Of a DNA stretch of 6,468 bases, positions 1-5,429 are shown piece by piece. The DNA is taken from the NCBI GenBank assembly GCA_947631345.1, contig CANRKW010000060.1, forward strand, positions 1-6,468, read 5' to 3'. The notes under the pieces were generated by a model. It had not been told where the DNA came from. It was given only the letters and a program-made list of their open reading frames with translations, and ran no database searches. The translations under genes were made by a program, and so were the position numbers. The DNA comes from an uncultured Bacilli bacterium. Its GTDB lineage: Bacteria > Bacillota_I > Bacilli_A > RF39 > UBA660. Positions within the stretch are counted from its first letter, which is position 1. Each line of letters opens with the position of its first letter.

Positions 1-400
1 TAGTTGCAGCATATGATGATGCAGGTATTGTTTTAGTACAAGTAGGACTATTTGATAGAACACCATTACAATAATAATTTGCAGTTGCTGCGTGTGTTGT
101 ACTTGGTTCTGTTTTAGTACAAGTAGCACTACTTGATGGAACACCATTACAATAATAATTTACTGTTGCTGCATATGTTGTACCTGGTTCAGTTTTAGTA
201 CAAGTAGCACTACTTGATGGAACACCATTACAATAATAAGTTTTTGTTGCATTATATGTTGTTGATACACCATTACTTGTACATATTGAACTATTAGTTC
301 TTACCCCATTACAATAATAAGTTGCAGTTGCTTCATAATTTAATCCAGGTGTTGTGCTTGTACAAGTTGAACTATTTGATAAAACACCATTACAATAGTA
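1..400 (-). repeat. 81-bp in-frame tandem repeat array, five units, open at the left edge
   Basis: The core CCATTACAATARTAA (plus strand) begins at 63, 144, 225, 306 and 387, an exact 81-bp spacing. Each unit encodes 27 residues of the form YYCNGVxSxSxxCTxTxPxxxYxAT. Bases 111-158 and 192-239 are identical over 48 bp, which suggests recent duplication or gene conversion. The array continues off the left edge. Confidence 0.95.
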
Positions 401-1174
401 AGTTTTTGTTGGATTATATGTTGTATCACTATGAGTTATATAACATTTTGTACCTACAAGAGATCCACCATAAGGACAAGTATAACCATTTCCGCTTACA
501 GTTGCATCATAATAGTAACCACTTGTTATATAACATCTTCCATCTTTTAATGTTCCTCCATTTGGACAATACTCTTCACCTTTAGATGTGTTTACAGTTG
601 CTTTATAAGAATCTGTACCATATATTTTACATACACCATTTTCTAAAACTCCACCTTCAGGACAATTATATACTGTCTTTTGTTCAGTTTTTGTTCTTTT
701 GAATTGATATTCATATAATAATTCTTCTGGTTGTTCAGTTTCACATTCAGGACAATAATCATAGCATCCTAATTTCTTTTCAACGAAGTTTTCTTCTTTA
801 GGACATACTAGATTTACCTTTAATGTATAACTTCCATCTTTATCTTTAACTACTTGTACGTAAGATTTATTTAAGTCACATGAATTTCCATCTTCATCTA
901 CAAAAGGTAAAATTAGATTTTTTTCAATCATTTCGCCTAAAGTCATTTCAACTGTATCACCTATATTTTTAGGTAATTTATCAGTTGTATAATAACTTTG
1001 TGCTGCATCTTGCATATATTTAATGTTTTCTCTAAATACATTGCTATAAAAAGGTTTCATATTTGGAACTTTTGGAAATAACCACATTAATAATAGTACA
1101 AATACTACTAAGAATATTACTTTAATTATTATGTCTTTCCAATTTATTCCAGGATTTTTTTCATTACTATACAT
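1..1174 (-). CDS. Membrane-anchored pilin-like protein with Cys-containing tandem repeats (C-terminus beyond window)
   Basis: The frame is open from ATG at 1172-1174 to the left edge: 391 codons with no stop, so the C-terminus is missing. Residues 1-13 are polar and a hydrophobic helix spans about 14-33, giving an N-in anchor with no cleavable signal or GFTLIE prepilin motif. Residues about 44-124 (FRENIKYMQDAAQSYY, then LP...GDT..MTLGEMI, DEDGNSC and SYVQVV, ending LVC) resemble the globular part of type II/IV pseudopilins, with Cys99 and Cys124 a plausible disulfide. A Cys-rich spacer (C137, C141, C144) follows. From about residue 169 come eight repeats, each with two cysteines 10-11 residues apart. 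The first three are CPxGG type with starts 32, 30 and 28 apart; the last five are YYCNGV type with an exact 27-residue period. A surface or adhesive role is inferred; I do not recognise the full-length family. It is 13 bases downstream of the preceding gene, so it is probably co-transcribed. Confidence 0.9.
   Translation of the reverse strand, partial: MYSNEKNPGINWKDIIIKVIFLVVFVLLLMWLFPKVPNMKPFYSNVFRENIKYMQDAAQSYYTTDKLPKNIGDTVEMTLGEMIEKNLILPFVDEDGNSCDLNKSYVQVVKDKDGSYTLKVNLVCPKEENFVEKKLGCYDYCPECETEQPEELLYEYQFKRTKTEQKTVYNCPEGGVLENGVCKIYGTDSYKATVNTSKGEEYCPNGGTLKDGRCYITSGYYYDATVSGNGYTCPYGGSLVGTKCYITHSDTTYNPTKTYYCNGVLSNSSTCTSTTPGLNYEATATYYCNGVRTNSSICTSNGVSTTYNATKTYYCNGVPSSSATCTKTEPGTTYAATVNYYCNGVPSSSATCTKTEPSTTHAATANYYCNGVLSNSPTCTKTIPASSYAAT
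401..670 (-). repeat. Degenerate upstream repeats of the same Cys-pair motif (three units)
   Basis: These encode residues about 169-258, with units starting at C171, C203 and C233. Each has the form CPxGGxLxxxxC followed by a Tyr/Thr-rich stretch ending in (K/D/N)(A/P)T. Unit lengths fall from 32 to 30 to 28 residues toward the perfect 27-residue array. They look like diverged, older members of the same repeat family, and the similarity is visible at protein level only. Confidence 0.75.
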
Positions 1175-1182
1175 AATATATT

Positions 1183-1189
1183 CCCCCTT
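1183..1189 (-). promoter_or_regulatory. Ribosome binding site AAGGGGG overlapping the upstream stop codon
   Basis: AAGGGGG lies 8 bases before the ATG at 1174. Its first two bases are part of the TAA stop (1188-1190) of the upstream gene. This fixes the start of the repeat protein and suggests translational coupling between the two genes of this unit. Confidence 0.8.
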
Positions 1190-2498
1190 ACTTAATTAAT
1201 CTTGCTGTTTCATCATCTGCTAATTTGTTGTATGATGCTTCTTTTAGCATACCTTCCATATCATATGTAAATTTGTTTACATATTGTGTGAATCTTTCGC
1301 CATTATCTGCTACTACTTCTAATGGACAATCACCTTTATTTATTTCACTTACAATTTTTTCTAAAGTTAATTCTTGATTATTTAAAGGATTTACTACTTT
1401 TATATCTACTGTACCAGCTAAAGCTGCTGTATTTAAGAATAGTTTATCAATTAATGCTTCCATACCAGATGTTTCTAGAGCATAAGCACTGATAACACCA
1501 TTACCGTTTAGGTACCAAGAGTTCATTAATAGTTTGACAAATTCTTCTGCTTCAGCTGTTATGTCTTCTCCTATTTCTCCTTTAGCTATCATTGCTCTTC
1601 TTAAATCAGATATTTGTCTTGCAAGTTTTTGACCATTACTTCCGTCTAAGAAGAATTTACCATAGTCAATACCAAAATAATCAGTTGTTAAGTGTCCACT
1701 TTCACCTCTATTTAACATATCAACAGCATAAACACTTTCATTATTCATTACTTCTTCTATTTCAGTAATAACTCTTAAAGAAGCTTCTCTACTTACTTCG
1801 TTAACAACTCCACCATTTATGTAATTTAATATTTCTTCTATTTCTTCTACACTTATATTATATTCATTTGCTAAATCATGGAAGTATGGATATAATTCTT
1901 CTACTCTTAAAGTTAGACCATCTATATCATTTACATCTGTAAATACATCTTCTACTTTCACAGTTGGTTCGGCAGTTGGTTCCATAGTTGGTATGGCTGT
2001 TGGCATAAGTGATTCAATAGGTGTCATAGTAGGTTCAAAAGTATCACTTACAGAAGTATCTGGTGTGTTAGTGTTAGAAGGTTGATTATCATTATTTCTT
2101 CCATTACAAGATCTTAATACACATAAAATTGCTAAAGTTGTTAAAATACCAGCAGCAGAAAACATAATACCATATCTTAATCTACCATTTGATCTAGCTT
2201 GATTAGGTTGTGAATCTGCAAGTGGTGGCACATTTTGTTCTTGATCTGCATCTGGTTCTCCTTGAACATTTTGTGCTTGTTCTTCATTTTGTACATTTGC
2301 ATTATTTTGTACTTGTTCATTTTCTAAATTTGCTATTTTTTCTCTAAGTTTTGCTATTTTTTCTGCAAGATCAGTCATTTCTTGTTGTTTTTTTACTCTT
2401 TCTTCATCTTTTTTTGCAGATGAAAGTTCTACAAATAAATTACCCATTTTTTCTTCTAATCCTGCTAATTCTTCTTTTAATCTATCTAATTCACTCAT
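1188..2498 (-). CDS. Single-pass membrane protein: cytoplasmic coiled coil, Thr/Pro stalk, unrecognised ectodomain
   Basis: 436 residues; I do not recognise the family. Residues 1-60 are a Leu/Glu/Lys heptad-like coiled coil (SELDRLKEELAGLEEKM and further repeats). Residues 61-105 are Gln/Asn/Glu-rich and look disordered. A single transmembrane helix spans about 109-129, preceded by RLRY, so by the positive-inside rule the N-terminus is cytoplasmic. Residues 133-180 form a Thr/Pro/Ser linker with repeated PT/EPT steps, typical of a surface stalk. Residues 182-436 form a mostly acidic, probably helical extracellular domain with one Cys (C391). ATG at 2496-2498 has AAAGGGGG 7 bases upstream. 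A strong promoter of its own lies at 2532-2560, and the repeat protein follows 13 bases downstream. The topology (cytosolic coiled coil linked to a stalked ectodomain) would suit a scaffold or a transmembrane signalling subunit, but function is unknown. Confidence 0.9.
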   Translation of the reverse strand: MSELDRLKEELAGLEEKMGNLFVELSSAKKDEERVKKQQEMTDLAEKIAKLREKIANLENEQVQNNANVQNEEQAQNVQGEPDADQEQNVPPLADSQPNQARSNGRLRYGIMFSAAGILTTLAILCVLRSCNGRNNDNQPSNTNTPDTSVSDTFEPTMTPIESLMPTAIPTMEPTAEPTVKVEDVFTDVNDIDGLTLRVEELYPYFHDLANEYNISVEEIEEILNYINGGVVNEVSREASLRVITEIEEVMNNESVYAVDMLNRGESGHLTTDYFGIDYGKFFLDGSNGQKLARQISDLRRAMIAKGEIGEDITAEAEEFVKLLMNSWYLNGNGVISAYALETSGMEALIDKLFLNTAALAGTVDIKVVNPLNNQELTLEKIVSEINKGDCPLEVVADNGERFTQYVNKFTYDMEGMLKEASYNKLADDETARLIK

Positions 2499-2505
2499 AT
2501 AAATA

Positions 2506-2513
2506 CCCCCTTT
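2506..2513 (-). promoter_or_regulatory. Strong ribosome binding site AAAGGGGG
   Basis: AAAGGGGG sits 7 bases before the ATG at 2498 and about 12 bases after the expected transcription start. It supports the chosen start of the coiled-coil membrane protein. The same G-rich form precedes the next gene in the unit, while the genes of the upstream operon use GAGG/GGAG forms. Confidence 0.8.
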
Positions 2514-2531
2514 GTGAATTGAATGCCCTAT

Positions 2532-2560
2532 ATTATAATTCTAAAAATAAAAAAAGTCAA
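2532..2560 (-). promoter_or_regulatory. Sigma-A-type promoter TTGACT-17-TATAAT for the two-gene surface-protein unit
   Basis: On the minus strand the -35 TTGACT (2555-2560) and a perfect -10 TATAAT (2532-2537) are separated by 17 bases that are almost all A and T. The expected start is near 2525, giving a leader of roughly 27 bases before the ATG at 2498. With 5 of 6 and 6 of 6 consensus matches and ideal spacing, this should be strong. It makes the two surface-protein genes independent of the yvcK operon upstream. Confidence 0.88.
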
Positions 2561-2572
2561 CACTTTTTGACT
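2549..2572 (-). terminator. Weak intrinsic terminator of the yvcK operon, overlapping the next promoter
   Basis: On the minus strand, AGTCAA (2567-2572) pairs with TTGACT (2555-2560) across a 6-base loop, followed by six T (2549-2554), one A and five more T. The A-run before the stem can pair with the T-run and lengthen it. The stem has only two G-C pairs, so termination may be partial. The 3' arm is also the -35 box of the next promoter. Confidence 0.65.
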
Positions 2573-2584
2573 ATTTTTTGTAAT

Positions 2585-2602
2585 TTATTTTGTACAAAAT
2601 AA
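2585..2602. promoter_or_regulatory. 18-bp perfect palindrome, possible operator
   Basis: TTATTTTGTACAAAATAA reads the same on both strands. It lies in the 108-base gap, 4 bases past the upstream stop codon and about 25 bp upstream of the -35 box. A dimeric regulator site is possible. An all-A/T RNA stem with a GUAC loop is a less likely reading. No regulator gene is visible in the window. Confidence 0.45.
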
Positions 2603-2606
2603 GTAT

Positions 2607-3431
2607 TTATGTTAATAATTCAGTTATTTTAACTATTTTTAGTTCTTTTCCCTCAATATAATTGATAGTTGCACTTAATTCTTTTAATGTGTTTGCATTT
2701 TCTTTATATACATAAAATTCCCCTTTTTGTAAGTTCTTTTTAGTATTTAATAATATATCTTTATTATAGACATTATTTGTCTTTAAACTATTTATTTTTT
2801 CTTTACTACACATTTTAAGTATATCATTTGTATTTATATTTATACAAAATTTTCTATTATCAGCTTTAAATTCTTTCATTATATTAATGTATTTTTTAAA
2901 GTCATTTTCATCTTTTCCACCATAAATCAGTTCATACCCTTCTAAATATAGTTGTTTCATATATTCTTTGTTATTTTCTAATATATTTCCAGTTACAATT
3001 AAATTAACTAAAACACCCTTATTTATAGTAACATCTATTATTTCTTTTAAGTAAGAAGTATCAACTATATTTATAAACAAACTGACACTTTTTGTTATTT
3101 CATTAGCTTTTATTATATAATTATCTAAAGTATTTTCTAAATTAACCTTACATAGGCTTTTTTTATATACCATTAACTCTTCATCATAGCCTACACCCTG
3201 CATAGCACTGTAGGACTCGGAAACATCCACAATTTGTCCGTTAACACCTAAAACTGCTCCTTCAGTAGTGATGTATCCTTCTTTACAAGAAACTTCATTA
3301 TTTTCTTTAAATTCTTCTATACTTTTCATTACAGGATCTTTACTATTCATTATTTTTGTTACTTTTTCTGTATAATAAAAACTAAAACAAGTAAATGCTA
3401 TTAATCCAAAATACTTAATATATTTTTTCAA
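2607..3431 (-). CDS. Membrane-anchored, apparently inactive polysaccharide deacetylase-like (NodB-fold) protein
   Basis: 274 residues from a TTG start; a GTG at 3440 would add three residues but has no ribosome site, whereas AGGTGG sits 5 bases before the TTG. A hydrophobic anchor lies at about residues 6-21. An N-terminal region follows with GVNGQIVDVSESYSAM, then VYKKSLCKVNL. From about 115 the order matches a NodB domain: KSVSLFINIVD where VALTFDDG is expected, GVLVNLIVTGN matching GIKATFFVTGN, EGYELIYGG matching EGHEIGNH, and a C-terminal TLKELSATINYIEGKELKIVKITELL matching the family's closing helix and strand. The two catalytic/metal Asp of TFDDG are Asn and Ile, the HxxxH metal pair is absent, and the late LH histidine is replaced in EFYVYKE. 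It is therefore probably a pseudoenzyme facing outward, with a binding or structural role. It is the last gene before the terminator. The fold assignment is by eye and of moderate certainty. Confidence 0.75.
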   Translation of the reverse strand: MKKYIKYFGLIAFTCFSFYYTEKVTKIMNSKDPVMKSIEEFKENNEVSCKEGYITTEGAVLGVNGQIVDVSESYSAMQGVGYDEELMVYKKSLCKVNLENTLDNYIIKANEITKSVSLFINIVDTSYLKEIIDVTINKGVLVNLIVTGNILENNKEYMKQLYLEGYELIYGGKDENDFKKYINIMKEFKADNRKFCININTNDILKMCSKEKINSLKTNNVYNKDILLNTKKNLQKGEFYVYKENANTLKELSATINYIEGKELKIVKITELLT

Positions 3432-3436
3432 ATTGA

Positions 3437-3442
3437 CCACCT
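3437..3442 (-). promoter_or_regulatory. Ribosome binding site AGGTGG deciding a TTG start
   Basis: AGGTGG lies 5 bases upstream of the TTG at 3429-3431. The in-frame GTG at 3438-3440 falls inside this site and has none of its own, so TTG is preferred. The site is also in the 3' arm of a possible hairpin (3439-3463). Confidence 0.65.
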
Positions 3443-3463
3443 AAATATATATATTCTTTAGGT
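3439..3463 (-). promoter_or_regulatory. Short hairpin that could cover the ribosome binding site
   Basis: ACCTAAA and TTTAGGT (7-bp arms, 11-base loop) lie in the 48-base gap, the largest gap inside this operon. In the transcript, the 3' arm contains AGGU of the Shine-Dalgarno site for the NodB-like gene. The stem is A/U-rich and weak, so it would only modulate translation. No T-run follows, so it is not a terminator. Confidence 0.35.
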
Positions 3464-3479
3464 TATTTTTTTATGTATT

Positions 3480-3884
3480 TTAAATTAATAATTTTATTAT
3501 TAGTAATATTATTATATAGATAACACCTATATTAAAGACTTTTATGCCTAACTTTCTTATATTATGATCATTTACTAAATAAGATTCACTTATCTTTTTA
3601 GGATTATATATGACTTTAACTTCTTGATTTACTACATATAAAGGACATAGTGTTTTATAATATGTTGTTTTTTTAATCTTTTCGTTATTTACATTATATT
3701 CATATATAAAACTATAATATGTTTTCTTCTTTTCTTTATTTTCTTTCATTTTAGTTATTTTACCTATTGTACTATAACTATATTTTTTACTTTTAGCCAT
3801 TAAAACTATACCTATAATTAATTCTATAATAGATAAACAAATAGCTATCAAAAAAAATATTTCACTAAGTTCTATATAAAACAT
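3480..3884 (-). CDS. Two-helix DUF3592-like membrane protein
   Basis: 134 residues. Transmembrane helix 1 spans about 8-30 and helix 2 about 113-133. KSKK directly after helix 1 puts the middle domain in the cytoplasm by the positive-inside rule. The middle (about 36-106) has the DUF3592 pattern: a strand with TIGKITKMK, a Tyr-rich strand YYSFIYEYNVNNEKIKKTTYY, then a strand VNQEVKVIYNPKKISESYLV, matching the family's Gx.V.V.YdPxnPxxs ending. The molecular role of this family is unknown. ATG at 3882-3884 has GAGG 5 bases upstream, inside the end of the preceding gene. The intergenic gap is 2 bases, so coupling to the HAD gene is very likely. Base composition here is even more A/T-rich than in the two surface-protein genes. 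Confidence 0.82.
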   Translation of the reverse strand: MFYIELSEIFFLIAICLSIIELIIGIVLMAKSKKYSYSTIGKITKMKENKEKKKTYYSFIYEYNVNNEKIKKTTYYKTLCPLYVVNQEVKVIYNPKKISESYLVNDHNIRKLGIKVFNIGVIYIIILLIIKLLI

Positions 3885-3886
3885 AT

Positions 3887-4465
3887 CTACCTCTTTTTTA
3901 ATTCATTTATTTTATAGTATAAATCATACCAAGAATACACTCTTATTATGTTTTTCCCTTTTGCTTTTTTATTATATATAGCATCTACTGCCATTACAGG
4001 AACATATTTAGAAAGGCTTTTTATATTATCATATGAATCTTCTATCATTATGTCTATTTTCTTATCTTTTATTGCTTTTATTTTATTTTCAGTTGTATAA
4101 ACTAATTCATCATAATATATTTTATTCTTTTTAAGCCATTTTTTTAGTGTCTTTCTTTCATTTAAGCCTCTTTTAGTATCTTCTATTGTGTATTCTCTAG
4201 CAGTTACTATAATTATATTAAATCCTTCACTTTTTAATTTTCTAATAACTTCACTTGCTTTTTCTTTAACTCTTACTTTACTTGTATATTCTTTTCTATA
4301 TAAATTCCAAAATATATCATCACTTTCTTTAGATACATTAAATATATCATAAGTTTTATATGATTCTGGACTAATTATTTCTTTTTTATAGTATTTACTT
4401 CCATATTCAAATTGCCATTTTTCAAGTTCAGTTAATACCCCATCTACATCTATTCCTATATTCAT
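3887..4465 (-). CDS. HAD-superfamily 5'-nucleotidase, YqfW/NT5C type
   Basis: 192 residues from ATG at 4463-4465, chosen because GGAG lies 6 bases upstream; an in-frame TTG at 4477 would add four residues without a ribosome site. All four HAD motifs are present: motif I GIDVDGVLT (nucleophile D6, acid/base D8), motif II IVTAR (T88), motif III Lys in NKIKAI (K128 or K130), and motif IV IMIEDS (E142, D143). A helical cap fills about 17-70. DxDGVLT and motif IV ED fit the deoxyribonucleotidase-like branch (NT5C, B. subtilis YqfW). It should be an active Mg-dependent phosphatase of small phosphorylated compounds, probably nucleotides, in the cytoplasm; the substrate cannot be read from sequence. 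It follows yvcK closely in the same frame. The stop TAG is 2 bases before the DUF3592-like start. Confidence 0.88.
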   Translation of the reverse strand: MNIGIDVDGVLTELEKWQFEYGSKYYKKEIISPESYKTYDIFNVSKESDDIFWNLYRKEYTSKVRVKEKASEVIRKLKSEGFNIIIVTAREYTIEDTKRGLNERKTLKKWLKKNKIYYDELVYTTENKIKAIKDKKIDIMIEDSYDNIKSLSKYVPVMAVDAIYNKKAKGKNIIRVYSWYDLYYKINELKKR

Positions 4466-4471
4466 TTTTTT

Positions 4472-4475
4472 CTCC
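4472..4475 (-). promoter_or_regulatory. Ribosome binding site GGAG deciding the nucleotidase start
   Basis: GGAG followed by six A and ATG gives ideal spacing for the ATG at 4465. It lies only 2 bases past the yvcK TGA stop, which suits translational coupling. It argues against the TTG at 4477, which would place this site inside the coding region. Confidence 0.75.
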
Positions 4476-4477
4476 AA

Positions 4478-5419
4478 TCATTTTAATAATTCTATGAAAA
4501 TACTTAATGCTACTTTTAATGCATCGTGTCTTATAGTATAGTTATCTATAATAAAATAATCGTCTAATATTAAATTAACATCTTTTAGGTTTTCATAATC
4601 TATTTTTACTAAGTCTTTTTCTTCTAAATTTTGATATTTTTTTAAGATATCTTCATCTATTTCACGATTATTTACAAGTACTGTACTTACTTTTTTGTTT
4701 TTTAGGTATGAATTTAATAAATTTATATGATCACTTACTGTAAAATTGTCAGTTTCTCCAGGTTGAGTCATCATATTACAAACATACATAATATTGGCAT
4801 TGCTTTTATCTATTGCATTTACAACTTCTTCGTTTATTAAATTAGGTATTATACTTGTATAGATACTTCCCATACTAAGAATTATTGCATCACTTTCTTC
4901 AATAGCTTTAAGGGCTTCTGGAGTTATTACAGGTTTTTCTTTATAAAAGACTTTTTTTATCTTTTTCTTACTTTTTGTTATTTCACATTCACCTTCTACT
5001 ATTGTTCCATCAGTCATTTCTCCCATTAGAATTACATTATCTTCTGTTAAAGGAAGAACTTTACCTTTTAAATTGAATACTTTAGAAAGTGCTTCTATTC
5101 CATCACTTAAGTTTCCACTTATCTCTTTTAGGGCTGTTAGTATTAAGTTACCTACAGTGTGGCCATTTAAATCATCTATTGTTTCAAATCTATAATTGAA
5201 TAATTCTCTTACTAAAGGTTCAGTTTCTGCTAAAGAAATGAGTACTCTTCTTATGTCACCAACTGCTGGTGTGTTAAATTCTTCTCTAAGTCTTCCAGTA
5301 CTTCCTCCATTATCACTTACACTTACTATTGCAGTTATGTCTAAAGGAAACTTTTTTAAACCACTAAGTAAAACAGAAAGTCCTGTTCCACCACCTAAAA
5401 CAACTATTTTTTTATTCAT
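4478..5419 (-). CDS. yvcK: YvcK/GlmR, UDP-sugar-binding regulator of carbon flow to wall precursors (CofD-like fold)
   Basis: 313 residues, close to the usual length (about 317 in B. subtilis). Diagnostic motifs are intact: LGGGTGLSVLLSGLK (9-22), the signature SVSDNGGSTGRLREE (33-47), AVGDIRRVL (52-60), NGHTVGNL (85-92), LSMGSIYTSIIPNL (181-194), TQPGETDNF (218-226) and a C-terminal IRHD (296-299). In B. subtilis this cytoplasmic protein (YvcK, renamed GlmR) binds UDP-GlcNAc, stimulates GlmS and is needed for growth and normal shape on gluconeogenic carbon. It is related to CofD but is not a cofactor F420 enzyme. ATG at 5417-5419 has a modest GGGTG site 4 bases upstream, 10 bases after the preceding stop, so expression may depend on coupling. 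Unlike in many Firmicutes, rapZ (yvcJ) and whiA do not flank it. It ends in TGA. Confidence 0.97.
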   Translation of the reverse strand: MNKKIVVLGGGTGLSVLLSGLKKFPLDITAIVSVSDNGGSTGRLREEFNTPAVGDIRRVLISLAETEPLVRELFNYRFETIDDLNGHTVGNLILTALKEISGNLSDGIEALSKVFNLKGKVLPLTEDNVILMGEMTDGTIVEGECEITKSKKKIKKVFYKEKPVITPEALKAIEESDAIILSMGSIYTSIIPNLINEEVVNAIDKSNANIMYVCNMMTQPGETDNFTVSDHINLLNSYLKNKKVSTVLVNNREIDEDILKKYQNLEEKDLVKIDYENLKDVNLILDDYFIIDNYTIRHDALKVALSIFIELLK

Positions 5420-5429
5420 AAATCACCCA

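Noticed and set aside
1..400. CRISPR array, because of regular repeats
   Set aside because: The period is 81 bp, the whole unit rather than a repeat/spacer alternation is conserved, and the array is in frame inside a coding sequence.
322..585. Plus-strand open frame of 87 codons
   Set aside because: It lies opposite the Cys-repeat coding region, has a Leu/His/Tyr-rich composition typical of an antisense shadow, and lacks a ribosome site.
2351..2602. Plus-strand open frame of 83 codons rich in Leu and Phe
   Set aside because: It is antisense to the coiled-coil region and runs through the promoter and terminator. The apparent hydrophobicity comes from reading Lys/Glu codons on the other strand.
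4475..4477. TTG start for the nucleotidase (four residues longer)
   Set aside because: No ribosome site precedes it, while GGAG-A6-ATG gives an ideal start at 4465.
4478..5419. CofD (cofactor F420 2-phospho-L-lactate transferase) activity
   Set aside because: The DNGGSTGRLR signature, length and bacterial low-GC setting fit YvcK/GlmR, and no F420 genes are present.
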